Source: Actinoplanes cyaneus (lineage in GTDB: Bacteria; Actinomycetota; Actinomycetes; Mycobacteriales; Micromonosporaceae). From it: 64,000 nucleotides of DNA. Shown piece after piece: positions 55,798-64,000 of this stretch (its first letter is position 1; every line of letters begins with the position of its first letter). The stretch lies in assembly GCF_016862095.1 (NCBI RefSeq), contig NZ_BOMH01000049.1, positions 1-64,000 of the forward strand. Direction: 5' to 3'. Below the pieces are notes generated by a model that did no database searches, was not told the DNA's origin, and saw nothing but the letters and a program-made list of their open reading frames with translations. Both the position numbers and the translations under genes were made by a program.

Positions 55798-56451
55798 ATG
55801 GGCATGCTGTCTGCTGGATTGTTCTGGGAACGCCGGGATGTCCCCGGCAGCGAGCATGTGCGTCTCGACGCACGGAACGGGTTGTATGCGCAGGGCGTGG
55901 CGCTGGCCGCGACGCCGGTCGCCTACTCCTGCCGGTATGAGATCCAGACCGATCCCGGCTGGGCGAGCGCCTCGCTGGACGTGCGGACCGAGGGCGCCGG
56001 CTGGGCGCGCGGGGTGCGGCTGGAACTGGCGTCCGGTCGCTGGCGGGTGACCACCTCCGAGCAGGGCGACCTGGACGCGGCACTGGCAGCCGCCGGGCAC
56101 GCCCGCGCCGGCCTGCCCGGGATCGAGGATCCGGACCGGCTGTTCGGGGCGTTCGACGTGGATCTGGGCTGCTCGCCGCTGACCAACACGTTGCCGATCC
56201 GCCGCCTCGGCCTGCTGCGCGGTGAGGCCGGGCTCTCGCATCGGCTCAGCGTCGCGTGGGTGCTGGTGCCGAGCCTGGAGGTGGTTCAGGCGGATCAGAT
56301 CTACACGCCGCTGGGCGAGGGTCGGGTGCGGTTCGCCGGCGAGACGTTCTCGGCCGATCTGACGGTCGACGACGACGGTTTCGTGGTCGACTATCCGAGC
56401 CTGGCGCGACGGGTGGAGCCCGGCGTCAGACCCGCTGCCGAATCCAGCTGA
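55798..56451 (+). CDS. putative glycolipid-binding (DUF1089-like) protein
   Basis: This 217-residue soluble beta-rich protein has the pattern of the putative glycolipid-binding family: FWERRDVPGSEHVRLD at the start, CRYEIQTDPGWASASLDV, DVDLGCSPLTNTLPIRR and YPSLARRV at the end. The family shares a lipoprotein-localisation-like fold in its studied member, but its role is unestablished. ATG 55804 is an alternative start. The 3' end overlaps the convergent peptidase gene by 26 bp. Confidence 0.78.
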   Translation: MGMLSAGLFWERRDVPGSEHVRLDARNGLYAQGVALAATPVAYSCRYEIQTDPGWASASLDVRTEGAGWARGVRLELASGRWRVTTSEQGDLDAALAAAGHARAGLPGIEDPDRLFGAFDVDLGCSPLTNTLPIRRLGLLRGEAGLSHRLSVAWVLVPSLEVVQADQIYTPLGEGRVRFAGETFSADLTVDDDGFVVDYPSLARRVEPGVRPAAESS

Positions 56452-58036
56452 GGCACGCCTTGTCGACGGCCGAGAACGGTTTGCCGTAAGCGGTCCGGGA
56501 CGCCTCGTCGGGCTGCTTCGACTCGCGCAGCACCAGGTTCGTGAACTGGAACAGCTTGCGCTCGCCGAACTTGTCAGCCATGCACGACGTCGCGTAGTGC
56601 CCCATCGCGTAGAGCGTGTTGACGGTCAGATCGTCCGCGTCGTCGGACAGTGACGGCAGCGCCATCGTCTTCGGCATGCCGCGCTTCTTGAACGACTCGG
56701 CGAGCACGTCGCGGTTGTCGGTGTCCTGGGGTTTCCGCGGCAGCGCGCCCACATACTCCGCGATGCCCTCGACCAGCCACTGATCGTTGTCGGACGCCCA
56801 GTCGTCGCCGCCCAGCGTGACCACGTGCGTCAGCTCGTGCTGGACGGTCACGGCGAGCTGACGCGCGTTCGTGCTGGACTTGGCACGCAGGATGATGTCA
56901 CCGCCGGTCGAGTTCAACGGCATCTCGTAGCCGACGATCCAGTCCTGCTTGACCCCGCCGTACCAGCTCTTCCAGCCCTTCTCGTCGGCGACGTAGATGC
57001 GGTAGCGCTTCTGCGGGTTGCCGACGTAACCGGCGTACTTGTCGACGACCTTGGCGGCCTTCTCGGCCATCGTCAGCACCTGCTTCAGCCGTGCTGCCTG
57101 GCTACGCGGGCCGGCCACGATCACGCGCTCGCCCTTGACCAGGGTCAGCGCCGCGTTGTCCCACGGCGCCGGCTGCAGGTAGTTGTCCTTCACACCGGTC
57201 GCGTCGTCCAGCGAGGTGATCGTCCACACCCCGCCGATGATCTGGAACGTCAGCTTGTAGGTGGACTTGGCCGGGCCCTCACCGTAGTTGCCGTGCCAAT
57301 CCGGGCAGGTGACGCCGGAGAAGCAGTAACCGAGCGCCGCCTGGACCACCACCCTGCCCGCGGCGGCCTCGAGCTTGTCGCTGTGGAACTCGGCGTGACT
57401 GATCTCCAGGGCGCGCAGGTTGCGGAACATCGCGCGGTACCGTGCGACCAGCACCGCCTTGCCCGGGTCGACCGGGGCCAGCCAGCCCTTCTCGTCCCCG
57501 TCCCGCAGTGCCTTCGCCTGCAGTTCGAGGCGCTGCTCGGCGAGCTCGAACGGGGTGGCCGAACGGGACGGCTTCGGGGTGGCGGTCGCGACCGCGGCGT
57601 CGTCCTTCGGCGCCCAGAAGAGGATCCCGCCGGCGACCGCGAGCGCCACCACGGTCAGCGCGGCGAGGAGGGCCGGCTTCCGCGAACGCCGCGGCGGCGC
57701 GGGCGCCGGATATCCGGCGAACTGCGGCCATCCCGAGCCCGGAGGCGGAAAGGTCGGCGGCTGCCCCGGACTCGGGTAGGGAAAGGACGGCGGTTGCCCT
57801 GGACCCTGGTACGGGAAGGATGCCGGCTGCCCTTGTGCCGGGTACGGAGAGGTTGCCGGCTGCCCTTGGGCCGGGTACGGGAAGGTCGCCGGCTGCCCTT
57901 GGGCCAGGTACGGGAAGGTCGCCGGCTGCTCTTGGGCCGGGTGCACGGGGAGCGCCGAGCCCTGATGCACGGCGGGCGCCGGGTTCTCCGGGGACGCGAA
58001 ATGCTCGGGGTGCTCCGGACGCGAAGGATCTTCCAC
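56426..58036 (-). CDS. membrane-anchored HExxH peptidase (peptidase MA-like)
   Basis: This 536-residue protein has a Pro-rich N-terminal region with about six tandem PAQGQPATFPY-type units (residues ~35-105), a transmembrane helix (~125-147) and a large external domain. The domain carries the zinc motif QHELTHV and a downstream WLVEGIAEYVG, whose Glu fits the third ligand of gluzincin/peptidase MA enzymes. It is therefore a probable cell-surface metalloprotease. The start is ATG 58036. Its end overlaps the convergent glycolipid-binding gene. Confidence 0.83.
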   Translation of the reverse strand: MEDPSRPEHPEHFASPENPAPAVHQGSALPVHPAQEQPATFPYLAQGQPATFPYPAQGQPATSPYPAQGQPASFPYQGPGQPPSFPYPSPGQPPTFPPPGSGWPQFAGYPAPAPPRRSRKPALLAALTVVALAVAGGILFWAPKDDAAVATATPKPSRSATPFELAEQRLELQAKALRDGDEKGWLAPVDPGKAVLVARYRAMFRNLRALEISHAEFHSDKLEAAAGRVVVQAALGYCFSGVTCPDWHGNYGEGPAKSTYKLTFQIIGGVWTITSLDDATGVKDNYLQPAPWDNAALTLVKGERVIVAGPRSQAARLKQVLTMAEKAAKVVDKYAGYVGNPQKRYRIYVADEKGWKSWYGGVKQDWIVGYEMPLNSTGGDIILRAKSSTNARQLAVTVQHELTHVVTLGGDDWASDNDQWLVEGIAEYVGALPRKPQDTDNRDVLAESFKKRGMPKTMALPSLSDDADDLTVNTLYAMGHYATSCMADKFGERKLFQFTNLVLRESKQPDEASRTAYGKPFSAVDKACLSWIRQRV

Positions 58037-58342
58037 GCGCGGGAGTTAATCACGACGCATCGATGTGGCCTAGATGCTGCCGTGCCTGTGGTCCGCTTCG
58101 TTCAAGTTCAACCCATTTCGCCGTACGGCAATGAGCCGCCCGCCCCACGCAGCACGGGAGCCGCACGCGGGACCGACAACGCGCGGGGTGACGACGCGCG
58201 GGACGGGCAACGTGCGGGGTGACGCGATCCGCCCTGCCGCATGAGCCGCCCGCCGACGGCCGGGACACAGGCGTCGGTGCCGATGCACGGCACCGCAGGA
58301 CGCGGCGAGCGCGTCACGGCGTACCGAATCGGGAATGTGCTT
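58037..58342. other. 306-bp intergenic region
   Basis: No gene was found. It has the third CCGTACGGC-family repeat, a duplicated ATGAGCCGCCCGCC (58131-58144 and 58240-58253) and two GCGGGGTGACG units near 58180-58225. It separates the start of the peptidase gene from the end of the Lrp gene. Confidence 0.6.
58117..58145 (+). repeat. short dispersed repeat (CCGTACGGC family), copy 3
   Basis: TTCGCCGTACGGCAATGAGC followed by CGCCCGCCC. It is inverted relative to copy 2 (55703-55730), and the two copies flank the glycolipid-binding and peptidase genes. Confidence 0.6.
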
Positions 58343-58792
58343 TCAGGCTACGCCCGGCTGAGGGCGGTTCTCCCACTTGGTGGAGAGGGCGATCGCGGTG
58401 CGGGTCGAGGCGACGCCGGGAGTGCGGTTGATGCGGACAATGAGCTGCTCCAGCTCCGCGATCGTGCCGACCCGGACGATCAACTGGTAGGACTCGACGC
58501 CTGCCATGAAATAGCAGCTCTCCACTTCGGGCATGGCGCGGACCGCGGCCAGCACGTCGTCGGTGTCGGCGCCGGAGTCCTCGACGATGCCGATCAACGC
58601 CGTGACACCGAGGCCGACCGCCTCGTGGTCGACGTCGGCCCGGTAACCGCGAATCGTGCCGGCGGCTTCGAGCTTACCCACACGTTCATGCACCGCGGGG
58701 GCGGAGAGCCCGACCTTGCGAGCCAGTTCGGCGTACGACGAGCGCGCGTTCTCCCGTAGCAGGTCGATCAGCCGGAGGTCGATGGAGTCCAT
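58343..58792 (-). CDS. Lrp/AsnC family transcriptional regulator
   Basis: This 149-residue protein has an N-terminal helix-turn-helix (DLRLIDLLRENARSSYAELARKVGLSAPAVHERV) and a C-terminal RAM effector domain with the GVESYQLIVRV strand. Such regulators respond to amino acids and form octameric discs. ATG 58792 fits the family start; the frame runs 11 codons further. It is divergent from bldC. Confidence 0.9.
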   Translation of the reverse strand: MDSIDLRLIDLLRENARSSYAELARKVGLSAPAVHERVGKLEAAGTIRGYRADVDHEAVGLGVTALIGIVEDSGADTDDVLAAVRAMPEVESCYFMAGVESYQLIVRVGTIAELEQLIVRINRTPGVASTRTAIALSTKWENRPQPGVA

Positions 58793-59005
58793 GTGTGAAA
58801 CCCTAATCGGGTGGCTCGCCGGCACTCACGCCCGGTAGCGGCGAATGGGGGGCAGGATAATGATCGTTGTCGCAATCGGGGCTTTTTCCGCATTTCACGG
58901 ACTTGCCGTAGGGGCGGTGCTCTAATGGCTTTACGTCCCGATCGAGCATGCCGACACTCAGTGTGACCACCGGCCGCTCCAGAAAACAGAACCGAGGAGG
59001 GGGTT

Positions 59006-59281
59006 GTGGACACTGGAGACCGTCTGCTGACACCGGGCGAGGTGGCCGCATTGTTTCGCGTCGATCCGAAAACGGTCACGCGCTGGGCCGCAGCCGGCCG
59101 TATCGGCAGCATCCGTACTCCGGGTGGACACCGCCGATTCCGCGAATCCGAAGTCAAAGCCCTGCTTGAGGGCGACGGCGTGATCGAGGAGATGCGCGAG
59201 GACGACGCGGCGAACAAGCCGCGGAACAGCGGCCCGACCAACCCGGGCGCGGGTTACGGCCCGCCGAACGGTCTGCGCTAG
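59006..59281 (+). CDS. bldC: BldC-family MerR-like developmental regulator
   Basis: This 91-residue protein has the BldC core LLTPGEVAALFRVDPKTVTRWAAAGRIGSIRTPGGHRRFRESEV, close in pattern to the 68-residue Streptomyces BldC, which binds direct repeats cooperatively and represses sporulation genes. The C-terminal ~30 residues are an extra polar, Gly/Asn/Pro-rich tail. GTG 59006 follows GGAGGGGG. It shares a CTAG stop overlap with ubiX. Confidence 0.9.
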   Translation: MDTGDRLLTPGEVAALFRVDPKTVTRWAAAGRIGSIRTPGGHRRFRESEVKALLEGDGVIEEMREDDAANKPRNSGPTNPGAGYGPPNGLR

Positions 59282-59895
59282 CGCTCACCGATTTGTCCGC
59301 TCCATCGCCGCATCAGGGTGTGTTCCACCCCTAGCGAGTCCAGCACCTTGCCCGCAATGAAATCGATGAGTTGCTGTGCGGTGGCGTCTGCACCGGACCC
59401 GTAGAAACCGGGACTGGCCGGCAGCACCACCGCACCGGCATCGAGCAGGGCAATCAGATGCTCCAGGTGGCTCCGGGTCACCGGAGTCTCCCGAGGCACC
59501 ACGACAGTCCGCCGGCGCTCCTTCAGATTGACCTCGGCTGCGCGCTGCAGCAGGTCCTTCGAGAGGCCGATGGCGATCCCCGCGCAGGCCGCGGTGCTCG
59601 CCGGGACCACGGCCATCCCCTTCGCCGGATAGGACCCGCTGCTGGGCCCGGCCGCCAGGTCGCCGGCCGGCCAGTACGTCAGGTCGCCCAGCTCACGGCC
59701 CAGCCACGCCGCGACGTCGTCCTTCCAGTGCGCGTCCCGGATCGTGGCGCCGGTCTCGTCCAGCAGCGTCAACCTGGCCGCCCTCGAGACGACCAGGTCG
59801 ACGGACTCGCCAGCGTCCAGCAGCGCTCCGATCACCGCCTTCGCATACGGGGTGCCGGAGGCGCCGGAGACGCCGATGATCCACGGTTCACGCAT
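59278..59895 (-). CDS. ubiX: UbiX-type flavin prenyltransferase
   Basis: This 205-residue flavodoxin-like enzyme has VSGASGTPYA, the phosphate-binding PASTAACAGIAIG and KERRRTVVVPRETP motifs. It makes the prenylated FMN cofactor used by UbiD decarboxylases; a UbiD-type gene lies 2.4 kb away on the same strand. Together they would carry out the late decarboxylation in the futalosine pathway. Stop TAG shares the four bases CTAG (59278-59281) with the convergent bldC stop. Confidence 0.93.
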   Translation of the reverse strand: MREPWIIGVSGASGTPYAKAVIGALLDAGESVDLVVSRAARLTLLDETGATIRDAHWKDDVAAWLGRELGDLTYWPAGDLAAGPSSGSYPAKGMAVVPASTAACAGIAIGLSKDLLQRAAEVNLKERRRTVVVPRETPVTRSHLEHLIALLDAGAVVLPASPGFYGSGADATAQQLIDFIAGKVLDSLGVEHTLMRRWSGQIGER

Positions 59896-59907
59896 GCTTC
59901 CAGTGTG

Positions 59908-60915
59908 CTACTTGATCCCGGTGAGCAGGGCTGAGGTGGGGAACGCCTCATCCGCGTCGAGCCAGGTCGACGCCTTTCCGGGGTCGGTGACGGCAACGAC
60001 CGCCCGGGCTATCTTCTTGAGTTCCGCCGTCGTCATGCCCTCGCCGTTCACGCTCAGTCGATAGCCGCCGCCCACCGCCACCCGGCAGCCACCCTTGTCG
60101 GCACAGGTCAGCTTCGCCGGGTTGGGCAGGCCGTCCCGCGGGATCGTGACGGCGATCGCGAGTTCGCCCGGGATCGTCATCGTGGTCAGGTTCTCCCCCG
60201 GGCGGCTCGCCATCGTCCGCACTCCCGCCTCGGGAACCAGCTCCACGTAGGAGCCGGAGAACGACTCACTGACTGTGACCAGCCGGTATCCCGCCGGTAG
60301 GTAGCCGACCTTCATCGCCACCCGCGAGGGCTGACCCCGACCGGGGACGAACGCGGTGGCCAGGGTCCGCAGCTCCGCCCGGGAGACCTTGCCGCCGACC
60401 GAGGCCAGCAGGCCCTCCGCGTACTCCCAATAGAGCAGGTCGTCGTTCCAGAACGCCCGGTGACCGTTGATCGGCTCGGTCTCCGTGACCGTCCCCTCAA
60501 TCCGAGGCTCGACGCCGGGGCGATACGCCTCGACGCTCGCCTGCGCCTCCTGCTCGAGCCCTGACGATCCGGCCTTGAACACGGTGGCCAAGCTGGAGTC
60601 CAGGGTCAGCCGGCTGGGAGTGACCCGGTAACCGGGCACGGTGAAGCCCCGGAACGAGTAGTTGTAGAACGGCCCGGTCGCGGACGGCGCGACCGAGGTC
60701 GGCGAGGCCACCGGCGGGGTGGGGACGGCGGCCGGCCCCCGTGGCACGACCAGCGCCACCCCGGCCGTCGCCACCACCACCGCCACGGCGACCGCCCACG
60801 TCGCGGTCCGGCGGTTCCTTCTCCGGCGTCCCAGGGCCACCACGTCGCCGACGTCGTAACGCATCGGCGGCGCGTCCGCCTTCGCCTCCCGGAGCAGGTC
60901 AGAAAGCTGCTTCAT
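59908..60915 (-). CDS. single-pass membrane protein partner of ECF sigma factor
   Basis: This 335-residue protein has an N-terminal ~35-residue cytoplasmic segment, one transmembrane helix (~38-57, VAVAVVVATAGVALVV) and a ~260-residue external domain. There is no zinc-finger anti-sigma motif. ATG 60915 overlaps the sigma gene by 17 bp, a strong sign of a functional pair. It could be a non-canonical anti-sigma or a signal sensor; the family is not recognised. Confidence 0.75.
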   Translation of the reverse strand: MKQLSDLLREAKADAPPMRYDVGDVVALGRRRRNRRTATWAVAVAVVVATAGVALVVPRGPAAVPTPPVASPTSVAPSATGPFYNYSFRGFTVPGYRVTPSRLTLDSSLATVFKAGSSGLEQEAQASVEAYRPGVEPRIEGTVTETEPINGHRAFWNDDLLYWEYAEGLLASVGGKVSRAELRTLATAFVPGRGQPSRVAMKVGYLPAGYRLVTVSESFSGSYVELVPEAGVRTMASRPGENLTTMTIPGELAIAVTIPRDGLPNPAKLTCADKGGCRVAVGGGYRLSVNGEGMTTAELKKIARAVVAVTDPGKASTWLDADEAFPTSALLTGIK

Positions 60916-61408
60916 GACGGGCCTCCAGCTCAGTGCCGAGAATCTGCCGAAGCGCGTCGAGACCTCGCGAGGTGTAGGCCTTGACGGTGCCTTCCGGGCA
61001 CTTGAGGGCCGCCGCGGTCTCCTGGACGTTCAGACCCTCCAGGAAGCGCAGCACGATCACCGCGCGCTGCTTGGCGGGCAGGCGGCTCAGCGCCGCGCGC
61101 ATCCGGAGACGCTCGTCGACGACCGGGGCGCCGTCCGGGACGACCCGGTCCGGCATCGCGTGGCCGTGCGCCCGCTCCCGGCGCCACCACGGGCGGCGGG
61201 TTTCGTCGATCGCGGCGCGGACCACGGCCGTACGCGCATAGGCGTCCGGATTTTCGACGCGGCTCCACTTGACGTAGAGCTTCGACAGGGCGGCCATCAC
61301 CGCGTCCTCGGCCGCCTGCCAGTCGCCGCACGTGAGGTACGCCAGCCCGCGCAGCGACTCCATCCGCGCGGCGACGAACGTCCGGAACTCGGCCTCGCTA
61401 TCGCTCAC
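60899..61408 (-). CDS. SigE-family ECF RNA polymerase sigma factor
   Basis: This 169-residue ECF sigma factor has region 2 at ~20-75 (AYLTCGDWQAAEDAVMAALSKLY) and region 4 with the helix-turn-helix EGLNVQETAAALKCPEGTVKAY. It fits the actinobacterial SigE (TIGR02983-type) subfamily. The start is ATG 61408. Co-transcription with the overlapping membrane protein gene implies signal-dependent control; targets are unknown. Confidence 0.9.
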   Translation of the reverse strand: MSDSEAEFRTFVAARMESLRGLAYLTCGDWQAAEDAVMAALSKLYVKWSRVENPDAYARTAVVRAAIDETRRPWWRRERAHGHAMPDRVVPDGAPVVDERLRMRAALSRLPAKQRAVIVLRFLEGLNVQETAAALKCPEGTVKAYTSRGLDALRQILGTELEARHEAAF

Positions 61409-61439
61409 GCGGATAAGACGGAGGCCGTCGTCGATTCGG

Positions 61440-62330
61440 TTACAGCAGGATCAGATCGAGCAGCGCGAAGACGAACAGCGCGATCGCGATGAAGCCGTTG
61501 GCGGTGAAGAACGCACGGTTGACCTTGGAGAGATCGTTCACGGTCACGACCACGTGCTGGTAGATCAGGCCGGCCGCGGTCACCGCCAGACCGATCCACC
61601 AGAGCCAGCCGAGGCCGACCCACTGGCCGAACGTGACGAATAGCGCGAAGGACACCACATGCGTGATGGTGGAGATGATCAGAGCGTTCCGGACACCGAA
61701 GCGGGCCGGGGTGGAGTGCACCCCGATCCGGCGGTCGACCTCCACGTCCTGGCAGGCGTAGATGATGTCGAAGCCACCGATCCACAGGCCGACCGCGACG
61801 CCGAGCACCCAGGCCGGCCCGGAGCCGCTGAACGTGCCGGTGATCGCCAGCCACGCGCCGACCGGGGCGACCGCCTGGGCGAGCGCGAGCACGTAGTGCG
61901 GGAAGTTCGTGAACCGCTTCGCGTACGGGTAGATCACCAGCGGGATCACCGCGAGCGGGGACAGCACCAGGCAGAGCGGGTTGAGCAGGCCGGCCGCCAC
62001 GACCAGGACGACCAGCGAGACGATCGCGCCGGTCCAGGCCGTGCGGACGCTCACCGCGCCGGTGACGAGCTCCCGATTCTGCGTACGGGGATTCAACGCA
62101 TCGATCTTGCGGTCGAGGATCCGGTTCGCCGCCATCGCGAACGTCCGCCCGGACACCATCGCGACCGTGACCAGGACGAGATCGCCCCAGTGCCGCCCGG
62201 TCCCGTCCCGGTCGATCGCGACGAGCGCCGACAGGTACGCGAACGGCAGCGCGAAGATCGAGTGCTCGATCATGACCAGCCGCAGGAAGGCTTTGACCTT
62301 GCCGGGCTTCTCTGGCGCGACCGCCGTCAT
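61440..62330 (-). CDS. mqnP: MqnP-type menaquinone prenyltransferase
   Basis: This 296-residue UbiA-superfamily intramembrane prenyltransferase has the two Asp-rich motifs as NRILDRKIDALNPRT and CQDVEVDRRIGVHS, with eight to nine helices. In the futalosine pathway this enzyme attaches the polyprenyl tail to 1,4-dihydroxy-6-naphthoate. It overlaps the ubiD-type gene by four bases (ATGA), so prenylation and decarboxylation genes are coupled. A heme O or protoheme role is unlikely given the context. Confidence 0.92.
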   Translation of the reverse strand: MTAVAPEKPGKVKAFLRLVMIEHSIFALPFAYLSALVAIDRDGTGRHWGDLVLVTVAMVSGRTFAMAANRILDRKIDALNPRTQNRELVTGAVSVRTAWTGAIVSLVVLVVAAGLLNPLCLVLSPLAVIPLVIYPYAKRFTNFPHYVLALAQAVAPVGAWLAITGTFSGSGPAWVLGVAVGLWIGGFDIIYACQDVEVDRRIGVHSTPARFGVRNALIISTITHVVSFALFVTFGQWVGLGWLWWIGLAVTAAGLIYQHVVVTVNDLSKVNRAFFTANGFIAIALFVFALLDLILL

Positions 62331-63787
62331 ATGCCGTATTCCTTCCAGCGCTTGTCCACCAGGCTCGTGACCTCCGGACTCATCACCATCTCCTCGGGCC
62401 AGCCGCGGGTGTAGCCCTCGGCCGGCAACTTGCGGGTGGCGTCGACTCCCGCCTTGCCACCCCAGAACTGCTGGTAGGACGCGTGGTCCAGGTGGTCCAC
62501 AGGCCCCTCGGTCAGCAACAGGTCCCGCGCGTAGTCGACGTTCCCGAAAGCCCGGAACGCGACCTCGTTGTAGTCATGAACGTCGCAGTCCTCGTCCACC
62601 ACCACGATCAGCTTGGTCAGCGACATGAGGTGGGCGCCCCAGATGGCGTTCATCACCTTCTGCGCGTGCTTCGGGTAGCGCTTGCGGATCGACACGATGA
62701 GGCAGTTGTGGAAGACCCCGGCGGCCGGCATGTCGTAGTCGACGATGTCCGGGATCAGGATCTTGGCGAGCGGCAGGAAGATCCGCTCGGTCGCCTTGCC
62801 CAGCCCGTGATCCTCCTGCGGCGGCTGGGAGGTGACGATCGAGTGGTAGATCGGATCCTTACGCATGGTCATGCACTCGATGTGCAGCACCGGGAACGGC
62901 TCGACCGGCGTGTAGTAACCCGTGTGGTCGCCGAACGGGCCCTCCGGCAGCCGCTCCCCCGGCTCCAGGTAGCCCTCCAGGATCACCTGCGCGTTCGCCG
63001 GGACCTGCAGCGGCACGGTCACGCAGTCGACCATCTCCACCCGCTCGCCGCGCAGGAAGCCGGCGAACAGATACTCGTCGATGTCGCCCGGCAGCGGGGC
63101 ACTCGCCGCGTAACAGACCACCGGGTCGGCGCCGATCGCGATCGCCACCGGCAGGCGCTGGCCGAGCCGCTCCGCGACCGCGTGATGGGCGGTCGAGTCC
63201 TTGTGGATCTGCCAGTGCATGCCGAGCGTGTTCCTCGAGTGCTGCTGCAAGCGGTACAGACCCAGGTTGCGCTTGCCGGTCTCGGGGTGCTTGGTGTGAG
63301 TCAGCCCGAAGTTGTGGAAGATGCCGCCGTCACCGGGCCAGACCTGCAGGCCGGGCAGCCGGCCCAGGTCCACCTGGTCGCCCTTGAGCACGATCTCCTG
63401 GCAGGGCGCGACCTTCACCTTCTTCGGCGGCACCGACTTGAGCTGCAGCACCTTGGCGATGCCCTCACGGATCCCTGACCAGCCGACCGGCAGCTCCGGC
63501 CGGGCCAGCGCGCCGATCCGGTCACCGATCTCGTCGAGCGTCTCGACGCCGAGCGCCATCGCCATCCGCTTCTCGGTGCCGAACAGGTTGATCGCCACCG
63601 GCATCTCGCCGCGGGTCGGCTTCTCGAACAGCAGCGCCGGGCCACCCGCCCGGACCGTGCGGGTCACCACCTCGCTGATCTCCAGCGTCGGATCCACCGG
63701 GACGGTGATCCGGCGCAGCTCACCGGCCTGCTCGAGAGCGGCCAGGAAGCTCTGCAGATCGGCATAGGGAAACCCACGAGACGCCAT
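62327..63787 (-). CDS. ubiD: UbiD-family menaquinone biosynthesis decarboxylase
   Basis: This 486-residue UbiD enzyme has the catalytic-site segment ERLPEGPFGDHTGYY, LPGLQVWPGDGG near the prFMN site, and the C-terminal VVVDEDCDVHDYNEVAFRAF. It decarboxylates a polyprenyl dihydroxynaphthoate using prFMN from UbiX. ATG 63787 was chosen: the frame extends 48 codons further without similarity. It is the first gene of a ubiD-mqnP pair. Confidence 0.92.
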   Translation of the reverse strand: MASRGFPYADLQSFLAALEQAGELRRITVPVDPTLEISEVVTRTVRAGGPALLFEKPTRGEMPVAINLFGTEKRMAMALGVETLDEIGDRIGALARPELPVGWSGIREGIAKVLQLKSVPPKKVKVAPCQEIVLKGDQVDLGRLPGLQVWPGDGGIFHNFGLTHTKHPETGKRNLGLYRLQQHSRNTLGMHWQIHKDSTAHHAVAERLGQRLPVAIAIGADPVVCYAASAPLPGDIDEYLFAGFLRGERVEMVDCVTVPLQVPANAQVILEGYLEPGERLPEGPFGDHTGYYTPVEPFPVLHIECMTMRKDPIYHSIVTSQPPQEDHGLGKATERIFLPLAKILIPDIVDYDMPAAGVFHNCLIVSIRKRYPKHAQKVMNAIWGAHLMSLTKLIVVVDEDCDVHDYNEVAFRAFGNVDYARDLLLTEGPVDHLDHASYQQFWGGKAGVDATRKLPAEGYTRGWPEEMVMSPEVTSLVDKRWKEYGI

Positions 63788-63866
63788 GCGCACCAGTCTG
63801 GCACCGCGCCGGCGTGCAAGCGTGCCGGGGCCGTCACTCGTGATCTGTGATTCGCGTTGAGGGATC

Positions 63867-64000
63867 GTGACTTTCCACAGGACGGCCCGGTGCTTCGCGC
63901 TGGGTGGCCTGTTGGCAGCGCTGGCCGTCACCGCCCCCGCCGACTCCGCGCGGCCCGCCCGGCTGCCGATCTGCGCCCCCGGTCCGGCCTCGGACCGGCC
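63867..64000 (+). CDS. secreted protein, N-terminus only (runs off right edge)
   Basis: GTG 63867, preceded by GAGGG, opens a frame that continues to the window end (44 complete codons). MTFHRTARCFALGGLLAAL is a basic, then hydrophobic, signal-peptide-like start with a possible AxA cleavage site (APADSA). The mature protein cannot be identified from the visible ~20 residues. Confidence 0.55.
   Translation, partial: MTFHRTARCFALGGLLAALAVTAPADSARPARLPICAPGPASDR

Overview
The window is high-GC DNA with dense coding, frequent GTG starts and ATGA/TGATG stop-start overlaps. It carries WXG100/EccE type VII secretion genes, a BldC-type regulator, an F420/flavin-type LLM oxidoreductase and a futalosine-type menaquinone pathway. 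Together these point to a filamentous actinobacterium. A member of the Micromonosporaceae (Actinoplanes-like) is my best guess, but that is inference because there is no rRNA or other marker to settle it.

Layout. (1) 1-5.7 kb: edge of a type VII secretion locus, with a truncated SseB-domain/Pro-rich gene and two WXG100 genes on the minus strand and a divergent eccE, then a small holin-like membrane protein and a strong terminator. (2) 5.8-11.3 kb: RarD-type permease, an orphan zinc-finger anti-sigma factor, an IclR regulator, a 0.76-kb gene-poor gap with a dispersed repeat, a polyprenyl diphosphate synthase and a PPOX-like flavoprotein. (3) 11.3-31.9 kb: a block running entirely on the minus strand, mqnC - small membrane protein - menG - small acidic protein - menJ - nuoABCDEFGHIJKLMN, closed by a strong terminator. 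(4) 31.9-37.1 kb: a TetR/VOC divergent pair, then a SNF2 helicase with a SWIM zinc-finger partner. (5) 37.1-48 kb: a GC-rich satellite-like repeat, aldo-keto reductase, mqnA, HelD-type helicase, LLM oxidoreductase, GNAT, double-VOC protein and a metal-chelate/cobalamin-type ABC importer. (6) 47.4-58 kb: an mqnE operon with two membrane proteins, an NlpC/P60 hydrolase, a Pro-rich membrane protein, a DEAD-box RNA helicase, a glycolipid-binding-fold protein and a membrane-anchored HExxH peptidase. (7) 58-64 kb: Lrp/AsnC and BldC regulators, ubiX, an ECF sigma factor with a membrane partner, mqnP, a ubiD-type decarboxylase and the start of a secreted protein.

The unifying theme is quinone-linked respiration. 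The window encodes a complete 14-subunit NADH:menaquinone oxidoreductase and most of the futalosine route that supplies its quinone: MqnA, MqnC, MqnE, the prenyltransferase MqnP, UbiD/UbiX-type decarboxylation, a polyprenyl diphosphate synthase, the MenG methyltransferase and a MenJ-type side-chain reductase. mqnB and mqnD were not found here. Sequences resembling Rex (NADH/NAD+ sensor) operators lie just upstream of menJ (strong match) and nuoA (weaker), which suggests shared redox control.

Outside genes, the window holds several perfect hairpins, a 32-bp tandem repeat, a 110-bp dispersed repeat in two copies, a short CCGTACGGC repeat in three copies, and intergenic clusters of exact DnaA-box sequences. 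No tRNA, rRNA, CRISPR array, transposase or prophage was recognised. All calls come from reading the sequence; no database search was run.
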